Both the position numbers and the translations under genes were made by a program. A DNA stretch of 64,000 nt from Casuarius casuarius (taxonomy: Eukaryota > Chordata > Aves > Casuariiformes > Casuariidae), in NCBI GenBank assembly GCA_003342895.1, contig PTFA01000160.1, positions 494,269 to 558,268 on the forward strand. Reading direction: 5' to 3'. The first letter of the stretch is position 1; each line of letters begins with the position of its first letter. The notes under the pieces are model-generated. The model worked only from the letters and a program-made list of their open reading frames with translations. It was not told the origin of the DNA and did not search any database. This document shows positions 29,824 through 41,906 of the stretch, piece by piece.

Positions 29824-30770
29824 GTGCCAGCGTGGCACGTGCCACGTGCGGGTTTCCTCCAAGGAGCGTCTTGGGGAGCTTCTGCTCTAAAGCGCCCGGA
29901 GCCCAGAGCAGAAGGAGGCAGGACTGGAGGTCACAGGGATAAACTTGTGATTGGGAAATACGCTCTTGGCTGGCTTCCTCTGCAGTCTTCGCCACCGCCG
30001 CCGATGTCTCGCTGAACGTGCTCCAGTGACAGCTGCAGCACGCCCCTGTGCCGTGCCTGCACCCCGGTCCGGACCTGCTGGCCCTGCGGTGAAACCAGCC
30101 ACGCTCCCCAGCTGCCTGGCCTCACCCGCAAGCAACTGGATGTTTCCCCACTGGAAAGTCTCAGGGAGTTTCTGTGGCCGTCGAGACTGACGCTGTCTGG
30201 GTCTCACCCCGTGTCCTTCCTTGCCCAAAGCAACGGAAGGACCATGCTGAGCCTCGCCAGCAAAGAGAGGCGGTAGCCTGTGGGACAGGGACGCGGGACA
30301 CGCTGGAGGTGAGGACCATCCACGTTGCACCCACCCCACGTGAGCTGGGGCGTGATGCGCCCTGGCAGGCGGGGACTCGCTCTCGTGATCGCCCCAAATG
30401 CAGGCGCTGAAGCACCGCCAGGGCGCCCGATGCTGCGGACCTCAAGGCCCAGCTTCTCCGGGTGGTCACCTCGGCAGCGGGAGCTGCTGGCCCCAGCTCT
30501 GCGGGGAACGCGCGCTCGTGGCTCTGGTCCATGCACGGCCACAGAGGGCAACGCTTTGCCCAACACCACCGATGGACCCAAACGGAGACCCCGAAACTCT
30601 CAGGCGTCCCCAGCGAGAGGCCGGGCCCCGCTGCCGGGCGCTTCCCTCCGCCCTGCCCCGCTCCGCCGTTCCCAAGTGCCTTTTTTCACACCTTTTTGAA
30701 GGTCGCGTCGCTGTTTTCTTACGCCTCTTGCTGTTGCAATCGAGAATAAAGTCTCAGGGCTCAGAGGGCG
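29824..30770 (+). other. 3' UTR of the SHIP2-like gene
   Basis: Non-coding sequence from the TAG stop to just beyond the first AATAAA (30745-30750) on the plus strand. No conserved element was recognised. Length is about 0.95 kb if that signal is used. Confidence 0.65.
30745..30750 (+). terminator. Polyadenylation signal of the SHIP2-like gene
   Basis: A perfect AATAAA (cgagAATAAAgtctc) 0.9 kb downstream of the stop codon on the coding strand. It is the first such hexamer after the stop. Confidence 0.7.
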
Positions 30771-31025
30771 CCGCGGGCCGTGGTCTTTGACGGTGGCCGC
30801 GATGCGGTGACAGCTGGCCCGGCGGCCTTGCTCCCTCCTAGCGCCCGGCTGCTCTCGCACGTGCCGCTTCCCCGGGCTGCGGGTTTAGGACCTTCTGCTG
30901 CTGGGATGCAAACGTGCTCCTAAACCGGCGCTTTCGGCTGGTTCCTCCACAAGCAGCGCTGACGTGTCCATGCACCAGCCGCCCTTCGCGCCGATCCACC
31001 TTCTCCCGGGGAAATTAAAGCCACC

Positions 31026-31346
31026 GGGATGCAGGGTGCTGGGGTGTCGGTGCGGAGCAGCATCCCGGCGGGATGCAGGATGCTGGTGCGGAGCATCCTC
31101 CTGGCGGGATGCAGGGTGCCGGGGTGCCGGTGCGGAGCATCCTCCTGGCAGGATGCAGGGTGTCGGTGCAGAGCATCCTCCCGGCGGGATGCAGGGTGCT
31201 GGGGTGTCGGTGCGGAGCAGCATCCCGGCGGGATGCAGGGTGCTGGGTTGTCGGTGCGGAGCAGCATCCCGGTAGGATGCAGGGTGCTGGTGCGGAGCAT
31301 CCTCCCGGCGGGATGCAGGGTGCCGGGGTGTCGGTGTGGAGCAGCG
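31026..31346 (+). repeat. Minisatellite of eight units in two alternating lengths (about 44 and 36 bp)
   Basis: Each unit starts with 'ggatgcagggtgc' and ends in 'gtgcggagcatcctcc' or 'gtgcggagcagcatcc'. Units begin near 31028, 31072, 31108, 31151, 31187, 31232, 31275 and 31311. Long units carry an extra 'ggggtgtcg' segment; short ones lack it. The array lies about 280 bp after the SHIP2-like polyadenylation signal. Frames stay partly open but show no protein family. Confidence 0.9.
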
Positions 31347-32200
31347 TTGGGGACACTATGCCCAGGCTGGCCTCAAGGTGGCAGTGGCCACCTTTGTCCC
31401 CAGGAGAGGGCTCGGCCCGTGCAAGCGGGTCACCCCAGGGGCGCAGGGTTGGGGGGCAGCAAGGCGGGAGCCGTCCCTGTGCCGGTGCCGGCGTCTGCGC
31501 AGCCCCGGCCCCGCTGGCGGGGCAGGACGGGGCGGCCCCGGGGGCCACGTGCTCGACCTCGGGGGGCGCGAGGGGCTGCGGCCCGCGGCCAAGACCCAAC
31601 GTGGTGGCCCTGGCAGCGGCGAGGATGGCGTCCCCGGCCCCACGGCGAGCACAGCCCCACGCCCACGCCCCACGGCCCCTCTCGCGGTCGGGGGGCCGAG
31701 GCGGCGGGCGGCGAGGGGAGCTGGCGGCGGCGGCGGCCTCGGGCGCCTGCCCCCGCCTCCGCCCGCCTCCGGCCCTGCCTCTCCCTGGCACTTTGCTCCC
31801 GGAGCCGGGCCGCAGCCCCGCAGAGCGGGAGCTGGAGCGGGAGCGACGCCGCTCGAGGGCCCCGGCCCAGCATGGGCCCCGCGCCGGGACCGCAGGTGAG
31901 GAGGCGGCGGCGGCGCGGACGGGGGGGCCGCGCGGGCAGGGTGTCGGGGGGCCAAGGGACGCCGTGCTCCCGGCCGGCCCGTCCTCGCCGTCACCCTCGC
32001 TGCAGCGAGGCCACCCCAGCCGGGCGTGGGCGTCCTCCCTGCCGGCCGCAGGGCCTTCATCCCTCCCCACGCACTGCCTCCTCCTCCTCTTCCCCCTCTC
32101 CCTCGCTCCGAGGGGTCGTCCCCTCCGGAGGTGAGCTGCCCTCCGGCTCTGCCTCGCGCTAGGGCTCCCCGGAGGCGGGGGGGGGGTCCGGGAAACCCTG
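31347..32200. promoter_or_regulatory. CpG island with a possible first exon, unassigned
   Basis: A very CpG-rich stretch lies between the SHIP2-like gene and P2RY4. Near 31872 an ATG (MGPAPGPQ) runs into a strong donor (ccgcag|gtgagg at 31894/31895). Spliced to the acceptor before P2RY4 (about 38128), this would act as a 5' leader exon with a short upstream frame that stops after the junction. It may instead be an orphan island. No family match. Confidence 0.3.
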
Positions 32201-35200
32201 CTGAAACAGCACAATTAGCCAAAAAGAAGACCCCAATGTCACCTCCCACCCCGCTGGGAAATGGTGTCACCTCGGAGAGGACCCGCGGGCTTTGGGAGGC
32301 ACCGGGCAGCACTGAGAGCATCCAGCCCCGGCGAGCCCCGGCTCCGCTGGCATTCCCAGGGGGAAAGCGTCCGGCCCTGGCTCCGCTGGCGTTCCCGGCT
32401 CCGCTGGCATTCCCAGGGGAGGAAGCATCGGCTCTGGGGGCAGCGACTCGGCGTTCGCCTTTCGGCTGCAGCTGCACTCGCAGCCGAAGGAAAAAAAGGA
32501 TCAAAACGAAATTAGGTCACACGCCCCTTGTGCCAGGGCTTTGGCTGTGCGAACCACGTGGCGATTAGGGACAAGGGTCCTTGTGCAGGATGTTTTGCAT
32601 AATTTCCCCTTGTTTTGCAATTTCCCAGCGTTTGGGCGAGAAGAAAAGCCCTGTGTTTCCCGCGCTTCCAGCGGCAGCCGGGTTTGGGGCACCCCTGCCC
32701 CAGCGGCTCGGCCGCCCCTCTCCGCAATTTGCTTTTCCGTCGGCAGCTCCCAAAGCGCTGCCCGGCCCTGCCCCGGACGCCCGGCACGACGGCGCGGGGC
32801 AGCCCTGCGTCCCCCGTCCTCCCGGGGCGGCAGGACCTTTGGCTCCCGAGCGGAGTGCGGCGTCGGCACCGCCAGGCTCATTCATTTTATTGGTGCCTTT
32901 CCACCACCTACGTAAACTCGACACGCGGGAGGCCTGGGAAACGCTGCGGGGTCCAGGCAAGCCGCTCCGCGTCCTTTTCCTCCAGGGCTTTTTATCCCCC
33001 TGACCAGCTCCCAGGCGGCAGCGTCCAGCCGGGACACAGCTGAGACGGAGCTCGGAGCCCCGCTGCAGCAGCGCTTGCTCCCTCCGGAAAAAGTCCACAC
33101 GTGGCCAGGGAAAACGGTGCTGGTGAAGTTACCTAGAAATGGGAACAAGCCCGGCGATGACGTGTCCCCAGGGTGGACTAATGTAAATCAGAGCAGCTTA
33201 AACCACTGATTTTAATCATGACTAAGATGAGGAAGCAGGAAACCTCAGCTGCGGAGATTAAGAGTGTCAAATGCAGTCGTCTCACATATTTGTCTTTCGG
33301 TTTTCCTGAAGAAAACTTGCTTAGGAACAGTTAAAAGATGTTGCTAAATACTGACTATGCTCAAGACTTTGTATTTTGGGGCGATAGACACCGCGAACCT
33401 ATGCTCCCATCTAACAGCCCTCCACCAGGCAGCTACTCAGATGCTTTCTCCCTTTCCTTTTGTCTTTCTCTTTTCTTTTTGGTGTTGGATTTTTTTTAAA
33501 TCCACTGGATTTTTTCTATTTTCCTCGTCATCGTTGACCCGTGTTTCGTGGAAATTGGCTTTGGTCGCTGAATCCTTCAGCGTGCCCGGTCTGGTAGGGC
33601 TCGTTGTTTCATGCTCCGTTTATTCAGAGGTTAGAAGAGGCAAACAAATCTCCTGGTTCTTCACATCCTCAGCTGCTGGCCAGACCAGCGCAACAAACCC
33701 CAGCGACGACGAGAGTCTGGCGACACCTGAGACAGAGGTGGCTGCTGGTTTCTCCCCCCCGAGGTGGTTCCAGGTGCTCAGCCCAGGCCTGGCACAAGCT
33801 CAGGGGTTTCAGTGCTTGGATTTTCTTGACAGTCCTGCCAGCAAAAATGTACTGAAATCTTTAGTTTGTAATAAATTTATACCGGTTTAGTGGGATGCTG
33901 GAAGGTGAGCCTTCCAGGGCGCTGTGTTATACCCAGAGCTAGACTCTCCTTGCAAGCCCAATCCCTCCTTTTCCTGGCTTGGCAGGGGTAGAGCAGCCCA
34001 GCAGAGCTCTGTATGTTCTGATGGAGTCAGGAAATTCCCATGCACACCCATCTCGGGCCTGGGATTCCCAGCATCGCCTCTTGTTTCTGTTCTGAAACTT
34101 GCTCTGACATGGCCTTGTGCTGCAGCATTAGGAAAATCGCAGCTGAAGGACATCGTATAATAGTGACTTCCTCATGATCCTGCTCTGCCTGGAGGGTGAA
34201 GCCACCTTTCAGGTGAAGACACCTGGAGCAGCAGGGTTTTCCTGGGGGGAATGCATCACCAGGTCCCTTAAAGGCAGGTGAACTGATAGGCTGGTACCTT
34301 CTCTGGAAGCTAGATCCGTAACTGGATCCACTCTGCAAAGGCCTTCCCTTGTGTGCGTCTCCCTGCCCTTTCTCTAAGGACACGGCTGTCAAAAAGATTC
34401 ACAGACCCAAATTCAGACTCGACGTGGCTGGGGCTTGGGAATGGCTGCTTTGGGAACGGGGACAAAGGCCTGCAGCTGGAGTGGGAAGCGGAGCAGACGC
34501 CGGTGCGAGGAAGGCTTGAGCACAGATGTGGTACGTGCACGATCGGTCCGAACCGCAGCTGGGTGGTACAGGCACCGCTTTGATCCCACTGAGCCGTTCC
34601 CTGTTCACTGGTCTCTCCAGAGTATTCGCTGCTCTGCCGCACCGCCACTGCTCAGCTTTGCTGTGCGGGCTCTGGTGGGGATTGCTTTGCTGGCAGAAAG
34701 AATCCGAATCTTTTTACTTTCTCAGGCCTTGCCTCTTGCTAGCTACGTGCCTATCAGCTGGTGTTTATCTGCGAATTGTGGTAATCGTCTGAGACAGTCT
34801 TGCACAAAGGATGGAAGTGGTAGAGAAGAATAGGCAACTGCATTACTTTATTAACTCCCTGGTATGCCAGCTTTCTATCCAGGGCTTGTTCTTCTTACCC
34901 AAGCTGAGAACATGCAATGTTCCATCGTCTTCGTGGGTGAAGTAGCATTATTTGCTCATTTCTCCAGGACAATGAATAACTGTATAGTTAAAGTTGGGAA
35001 AAAACATCCAGGCTCGATCTGGTCAGAGACTGCCTGAAATAAGCTGATTAGAAAGGAAGCTCTGCCAGCAGCTTTGCAGCTGAGCAAGCTCTTCAGCCCT
35101 CACTACACCGCTGGTGCAATTTCGGTCTTCCTCCACTTCCTTATAGGCATGTCTGGGCAGCAGAGCGGCTGTCCAGGCTCAAGTCAGGATAACACCATAA

Positions 35201-38127
35201 AACACACTCAAGAATGCCAAGGGAGCTGGACACACCACCCCAAAATAGTCCAGGGGCCGGGGGATCTTCTCAGCTCCCAGACGCATGGAAACTTCTGCCC
35301 TGCACATATCTGAAATGTGGCTGATGGACACGGCCCAGGGATGAGACCCGGTGAAACTGGCTAAACTAAGTGGCAGAGCCCCTTTGATTCTTGATAGCCC
35401 CAATGCTCTGGGACCTCTCAGATGGGTGTTTTAACCACGTACGTGAGGGCGACCTGGGTGTACCCTCCTCACGGGATGCCCCACGTCCCCTTCAGCGGGA
35501 TGCTGGCATTGCCCAGCAGCTCCTGGTGCTACAGCCCACGCTGGCGGCGAAGACAGGCCACTTCCCAAATCCCTGCCACCATCCTCTCCCAGCACCTGGG
35601 ATTTCCGTGGAGGTGTTTCTGCAAGGCTGTCCAAGCCAAGATTGCAAGACACAGCTGGTACCAGAGCCCGGAGGCTGCTAGGGTTTCCCATGAGCTGGTT
35701 TTATCTCCTGTTTCCGGGGGAATTGACTGAGTTTCCTTTGTTAATGTTTGATCTGGACCTGCCTGTTGCTCTCTGAACTCATCTCTGTAATAAAGCTGTG
35801 AAGCAATCTGCACTTTCTGTAACTGGAAAGCAATTGCAGAGTGTTTGATTTGGGGCCGAGGCTCCAGCTCAGCCCAGAACTCAAACAAATGGTGCAGAGC
35901 GTGTGTAGCCACGGAGGCTGGCCCGGCACGGACACCCTCCTGTCTCTCAGCCCATCTGCCTGCTGTTTAATTTATGATCATGACAACTGTAAATCTAGGA
36001 ATGCCAATCTATCCAGGCAAGGCTCTGCAGAGCAAAGTGACAAAATGGATCAAATCTGACCTGACCCTGGGGCCGTGAATGAAAGGGATAAATGGGCCGG
36101 GAGGAAGAGGCAATCAAGGGAGGAGAGCAGAAGACAATGCAGCCTTCAACCTCGTATCACTGAAACCAGCATCCCATCGACGTGTGTCATCTCCCTGGAC
36201 CTGGAGTCCTCCTCTGTCCTAACATCATCTCCTGGGTGAGCTCTGAACCAACATAAACCGAATGCGCTGCGCAACCCCTGCTGTGAGATGCAGCATTCAG
36301 ATGCACCCTCAGCTCTCTCTACAGCACGGCAGAAGCCAGCTCCTGCTCCCATTTCAGATTTCCCTGGTTACTCATCTAAGGACACCATGGACCCTAGCCA
36401 CTTGCCCCCAGAACGGAGAGATGGTGCTGAGCCTGCCCGGAGTCAGTCTTCAAGTCCTTTCCAGCACCACTGTGTACAGAAGCACCAGCCTCAGGTTACA
36501 AGTGCGGCCTGACTTTCCTGGCTTTCCAAATAAGCCCTTGCTTTTGGTTATGTTTAAAACTCCAGGATTCAACGAAGCCCACTGAGAAAATGCAGCTTAG
36601 CCTGTGTAACTGGCCAGGCCCTATTACTTTTGAATCTTCTGAAATATTACCAGCAATAGCTTTATATTTTCCTCTTGACCTTTGGTAGATGCCACTGGCC
36701 CAGGAGCAAATCTTTACTGGACCCCCATAGATGCACGTCCATGGGATAAGAATATATGGCTTTACAATTACTTTTTTTTTGAGCATCTCTAATTATGGTT
36801 TCAACCTACCAGGTTGAAATAAAAATGGCATATCTAGTGAGAGCACAAAATGCAGTAAAGTGTATGCAGTTAAGTGCTCTGGTGTTTTGTCCTTGCTTAA
36901 GGTATGACTTTGGCCTGCTGTTAGCAAAGCTGCAGAAGCACTGGCTGGCACAAGCTTGTGCACCAGGCCAAAGCCAGAATATACAGATTGCCCAATTGGA
37001 CTTGCAGCAGTTGACAGCTAAAAGAGGGGGTTTTTTTTACTCCAGTTTGCTGCTCTTTTACCCTCCATCATTGTGGGGCCAACTGTTGTGTTGCCTCTGT
37101 CCACCCTGCCTGTGGCTTCTCCGTCTGCTGCCTTGGCTGATGGAAGCAGCTGCTCTGGAAGTGCTTTGCAAGGAAGCAGGGCAATCTTGGAAGAACTGAG
37201 ATGCTGAAACTCTTCTGAGACCCAAGGCTTTGTAGGATGTGACAACTGCAGTAGAAGCTCCCTCTTTCTTCTGGAGAAGTGGACTCTGAACTTGAGACAT
37301 CTTGAGATGCAGATGCAATCATTTTATAGTCTGCCCCCACATTTCACCCTGGGGATTAATTTGCCAGGATGATGAGAATCCCAGTCTTTGATCCTAACAA
37401 TGTGCAACGGGGAGATGTCCTGCCTGGCTTGTGAACTTGCACTCTCTTGGGCTGGGACTTGGCTCTGTCACAGCTCCTCTTTGCACCGCTTAGATCATCG
37501 CTCTCCTATTGAGACTACCCGGCAGCTGGAGGCCCCTCACTGTCCAGGGACACGCTCTCCCAAAGGCTCCTTTAACAGCCCCCCAAGGATTTCTGCAGGC
37601 CATAATATCCCCCCCGACAAGCCTTTCTTCTCCTCTAGCCTTTCTTCTGTCAAAGACCCCTCCGGGACGAGCAGCATTGTCAGGATGGTGCCAATTAGAC
37701 TGAGCTGGTTTCCAAGCGGCTGCGCTGGCACCGAGCAGGGTTGCTGCGGCTCACAAAGGTTTCTTTGTTGGAGGCGCAGTGGGTTTGCTGGCCCGGCGGC
37801 TGGGGCTCGGCGTGGCGGGGGGGACGCAGGCCTCGCTGTCTGAGGCGTGCTTCGCGGGCTCTCATGCAGCGCTGGTGTCGCTGCGCGGCGCTCAAAGGGA
37901 TGATTAACGGGTGTCATCGTGGGGGCTCCGGAGGGGAGGATTTGTCGAGCCTTTCTTGGCTGAGCGCAAGGCCCAAATGTGAGAGCTGAGAAAAAACAGA
38001 ATCATCAAAGCGGCTGGACCTTCTGGAGGGGGGGGGGAAAATCTGGCATCTTTGGCTCCCTTCCACTCTTTGTGCCTGACAATGGTTGGGATCAACAACT
38101 AATGTGTTTTTATTAACCACTCTTCTA
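32201..38127. other. Intergenic region or 5' intron upstream of P2RY4
   Basis: About 6 kb. The left end is GC-rich, the rest near average composition. Plus-strand AATAAA hexamers occur near 33869 and 35789, but no upstream exons support a transcript ending there. No recognisable coding exon, RNA gene or transposon tail was found on either strand. Confidence 0.5.
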
Positions 38128-38144
38128 GATCTGGCTTTGAGAAC

Positions 38145-39245
38145 ATGGCCACTTCAGCGAGGACATTCCCAGTTGCCTTGTGGACACCAACGCCCGCTTC
38201 CTGGCTGGTAGGGAACACCACCGCTGTGGCAGAAGAAAAGTGTGTGTTCAATGAGGAGTTCAAGTTCATCCTGCTACCCATCTCCTACGCATTCGTGTTT
38301 GTGGTGGGGCTGCTGCTCAATTCTCGGGCCTTGTGGATTTTCGTCTCCAGGATGAGGCCATGGAATGCCACCACGACCTACATGTTTAACCTGGCTGTCT
38401 CTGACACGCTCTACGTGCTCTCCCTCCCCACCTTGGTCTACTACTATGCTGACCGCAACAACTGGCCCTTTGGGGAGTGGCTCTGCAAGATAGTGCGCTT
38501 CCTTTTCTACGCGAACCTCTACAGCAGCATCCTTTTCCTCACGTGCATCAGTGTCCACCGCTACATGGGCATCTGTCACCCTATCCGCTCCCTGAAGTGG
38601 GTGAAGACCAAGCATGCGCGCCTCATTTGTATGGGTGTGTGGCTTGTCATCACTGTCTGCCTCATCCCCAACCTCATCTTTGTTACCATCAGCTCCAGTG
38701 ACAACAGCACCATTTGCCATGACACCACCAAGCCCGAGGACTTCGATCATTATGTGCACTACAGCTCCTCCATCATGGCCCTCCTCTTCGGGGTGCCCTT
38801 CATGGTTATCGTCGTGTGCTATTGCCTGATGGCCAAGAAGCTTTGCAAATCCAGCTTCTCCAGCCCCAGCCCCCGGATGCCCTCCTACAAGAAGCGCTCC
38901 GTCAAGATGATCATCATTGTGCTCACCGTCTTCGCAATCTGCTTTGTGCCCTTCCACATCACCCGGACCCTCTACTACACCTCCCGCTACTTCCAAGCGG
39001 ACTGCCGGACCCTCAACATCATCAACTTCACCTACAAGATCACGCGGCCCCTGGCCAGCATCAACAGCTGCCTCGACCCCATTTTGTACTTCATGGCTGG
39101 GGACACGTACCGGGGCAGGCTGCGCCGGGGGGCGGCCCAGCGGCCCAAGCCTGGGCCCCAGTCTGCCCTGGCCCTGGTGTCCAGCTCCAAGGAGGAGGCC
39201 ATGGGCAGCAGCCGTGCCACCACCTACCGCATCAGCGACACCTGA
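38145..39245 (+). CDS. P2RY4: Pyrimidine-nucleotide receptor P2Y4, complete, 366 aa
   Basis: A Gq-coupled receptor for extracellular UTP/ATP at the plasma membrane. It is one uninterrupted coding exon, as usual for P2Y receptors. Visible: an N-glycosylation site NTT at 24-26; TM1 FKFILLPISYAFVFVVGL; TM2 MFNLAVSDTLYVLSLPTL; the TM3 end HRYMGICHP (the DRY position is HRY, as in P2Y4); the disulfide cysteines in GEWLCKIVRF and TICHDTTKPEDFDHYVH; the TM6 nucleotide-site motif FVPFHITR (HxxR); and TM7 SINSCLDPILYF (DPxxY). DHYVH and RPLASxNSCLDP match P2RY4 more closely than P2RY2 or P2RY6. The C-tail is Ser/Thr-rich. An acceptor (cttctag) ends 17 nt before the ATG, so a spliced 5' UTR exon lies upstream. 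Human P2Y4 is 365 aa. Confidence 0.96.
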   Translation: MATSARTFPVALWTPTPASWLVGNTTAVAEEKCVFNEEFKFILLPISYAFVFVVGLLLNSRALWIFVSRMRPWNATTTYMFNLAVSDTLYVLSLPTLVYYYADRNNWPFGEWLCKIVRFLFYANLYSSILFLTCISVHRYMGICHPIRSLKWVKTKHARLICMGVWLVITVCLIPNLIFVTISSSDNSTICHDTTKPEDFDHYVHYSSSIMALLFGVPFMVIVVCYCLMAKKLCKSSFSSPSPRMPSYKKRSVKMIIIVLTVFAICFVPFHITRTLYYTSRYFQADCRTLNIINFTYKITRPLASINSCLDPILYFMAGDTYRGRLRRGAAQRPKPGPQSALALVSSSKEEAMGSSRATTYRISDT

Positions 39246-40069
39246 GGGAAAGGGACAACGTGGAGGCAGAGGAGGGTGCTGAGAGCCTGTTGAGGGGGAG
39301 CCGGTGGGGTTGCAGTGTTGGTGTCATCCCTAGTCTCTCCGACTTGCACCCTCCCGGTGCTCTGGTGTTCTCTACATCCCCGAACCCTTTCCCCTTGCCC
39401 TGCCCAGGGTCAGCCTCTGCCTCGGCGCCAGGACTGAAGCAGAGACCTACAAGTCTGGGGGAGGAAGGAGATGTCTGCAGCAACATGCAGAAGACAGAAC
39501 CGGACTAGATAAGGGTGATGAGGAGCTCTCAGCGCATTTTGGGTGCGGTTGGTGTGTGGGCTCTAAAGCTAGGCAATGCTGAGGTCCCCCTTCCCACCAA
39601 GTCCAGGCGCCTGCAGACCTGGCCGATGCCCATGCCCAAGATCTTGCCTCAGCTTTGCCTGAATGCTGCTTGCACAGGGAAGTGGGAGTTGAACCGTCCA
39701 TCTGTCCATGCTCCTTTTGCAGGGCAAATCTTGTAGATGAACCACTCGCCTTGCTTCCTTCCGTGCCCCAAGAATGGCGCGTGGGAGCTGGCCCACTGAA
39801 GCCGGGACACCGCCATGCGAGTGGGGCCCGGCCACCGTGGCAAGCGGGAAGGGCGTGGGACAGGGATGGATGAGCAGCAGGACGCCCGGCTGACAGCTGT
39901 GGCATCCTGCGTGCGTTACAGAGGCTGTTAGAGATGTTCCTGTCACAATATTGTCCTTGGGTGAGGCAAGGGAGGGACCCACTGTGGGGCTGGTGATGCC
40001 TCCAGCACCGCCATCCCCGTGCCCAGCTCAGGCAGTGACGGGGAAGTGCTTATTGCTAACCAGCCTACC

Positions 40070-40075
40070 AATAAA
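40070..40075 (+). terminator. Polyadenylation signal of P2RY4
   Basis: AATAAA 0.82 kb after the P2RY4 stop on the coding strand; another copy follows at about 40125. The first predicts a 3' UTR of roughly 39246-40095 without other recognisable features. Confidence 0.65.
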
Positions 40076-40095
40076 GTGTATTTTCTTTCTCTAAG

Positions 40096-41345
40096 CCCAG
40101 GCCTATTTCTCCCCATATCAGAAGAAATAAATATCAGGTGGTCACATCAGACCACTTGCAAGGGGATGTTGCAGGAAAGGGGGAGCCCACATAGCACTTT
40201 TTCCTTCTTCTCCCTTCCCTGTGCAGCATGTCCCATTACTTAAATGACCTTTAAATGATATTAAAAATCTCTTTGATCTCCAAAGAGCCGTTGGCACAAG
40301 CCAAGCCACTCCCTGAGTCTTTACGAGCCGTTCCCATCAAACGAGAGCAGCCCATGCCCAGCCACAGCCTTGGCCGCTGCACAGAGCACCTTGCCCAGCA
40401 GCGTGGTCTCGTCCGCGCAGGCACTGCCGTTGCCGCCCCACGCCAGGCTCCCCTCACTTGCTTACAGCCTGGGCCAGCAGAGATCCCGCTTTTAGACTGC
40501 ACATTTTTTGCTGGGAACGGATCCGGCCTCGGAAGGTGTTTCTGGGTGCAGAGGAAAGCTTTCTCCAGCTTTCTTCATGCTCGTAACACGGCCTTATCCG
40601 ACACCGATGCTGACGGAGGCTTGTGTGCCACGTTAACGTTAGTGTTTCAATGGGTTTCAAGAACGAGGCGGCTGGAGAGGTGAAATACCAAGGTGACTAG
40701 TGATGGGAGGTTAATGAGTCCTCAGGAATCTGTTCTTTATGGGTGTTTGCTTTCTAAATGTTTACCCAGATCTGCTGTTTAACTGAGTGCCTGCGTAAAG
40801 AAGAGCAGGCCAGAGATGGTTATCAGCGTTATTGACTTTCCCGCACCGGCCCATTAAGGATGTCATGTCCCACTTCCTACCACCCACTGGGGACGGGGCT
40901 GGGGCAAGACTTGGTCATCGTCCCTGCCAGCGAGGCCGAGGAAGGGGCTGCTCCCTGGTGCCACCTGCACCAGGAGGGTCACGGTGCCTCACGCACCGCC
41001 TGCCCCAGGTGGGACCGGCTGCAAGTGCCCCAGCCGAACCCCGCACCCCGGAGCACCCCGAGGCCTGCAAACGGGCCAGGAGCGAAGCCTCAGGAACCGT
41101 GTGCGTGGGCCGCGGCGGCGCGTTCAGCACGTGGGGCCGAGCCCGGCCGGCCCTCCCTCCCCACCACAACCAGGCAAATCTGGGGGTTGTAAGTCTGTAT
41201 TGGGTGCAGAACCAGTCACGGTGGTGGGGAAGGCTCAGCGCCTGGGGCCGCAACAGGCCCGGTCCCTTCAGTAGGGTAACGTGGTCTTAGGTTTCATAGA
41301 GGCCGGTTGAATAGGTCCCAAGGCCCGAGATTCCCACCCCTTCCC
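40096..41345. other. Intergenic region between convergent P2RY4 and the DGAT2L6-like gene
   Basis: Unremarkable mixed-composition DNA. No exon, RNA gene or transposon tail was recognised. No AATAAA was found for the minus-strand acyltransferase just below its stop codon at 41907, so its 3' UTR may extend into this stretch. Confidence 0.5.
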
Positions 41346-41409
41346 CAAGGTAAACGTTGCAGCGTGAGCCGTCATGCTCAAAAGCCTTGGCTGAAAATAC
41401 TCCCTGGAA
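41346..41409 (+). repeat. Copy A of a 64-bp dispersed element
   Basis: Aligns without gaps to 48851-48914, with 55 of 64 positions identical and all nine differences transitions. Weaker similarity extends about 15 bp to the left after an insertion in this copy. It lies 0.5 kb beyond the stop codon of the minus-strand acyltransferase. The family is unknown to me. Confidence 0.8.
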
Positions 41410-41906
41410 CGGACCACCTCCCCGTTGCCCCACGGTGCCTGCCGCGGCCTGACGTGCCACCAGCACGGCCCGCGGGGACATCGCTGCCTCCCGCGCTGCA
41501 GCCCCACGAGCCCCCGTCCCGCAGGAACCGCTGCGCCAGGCCGCGGGGGAGCGGGGAGGCGGCTGCTCGCCCCAGCGATAGCCCGGGGGCCCTCTGGCAG
41601 TTTTCCCCTCCCTCCCCTTGGTTTCTCCTTTCCTCCCATGCAATCCATCCATTCTCCTTTCCTCGCTCTGCCTTTTTCCATCTTCCTTTCTTAAGCTGCC
41701 GTGGAGGAGCGTGGGCCGGAGCGGAGATGGCAAGGTAAGGAGGCAAGGGGCAGCGGTGGTGCCTGGCACATGGCAAGGGTCTCCGGGGCCGGGGGGTCCC
41801 CGCGAGCGCGGGGCCCGTCCTTCCATGCCCACCCGCAAGAGCCGGCCGCCCTTGCGAGTCAGGACTTGGCTGCCCACCTCGGCCCGCGGCTTCCGCCCGG
41901 CCTCGC

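Noticed and set aside
18358..31346. Possible CRISPR-like repeat-spacer arrays
   Set aside because: The repeats at 18.4 and 31.0 kb are contiguous tandem units without unique spacers, in a vertebrate genome.
38274..38996. 240-codon open frame antisense to P2RY4
   Set aside because: It is the mirror of a GC3-rich receptor gene, rich in His/Asp/Glu, with no family features; the plus-strand receptor explains the sequence fully.
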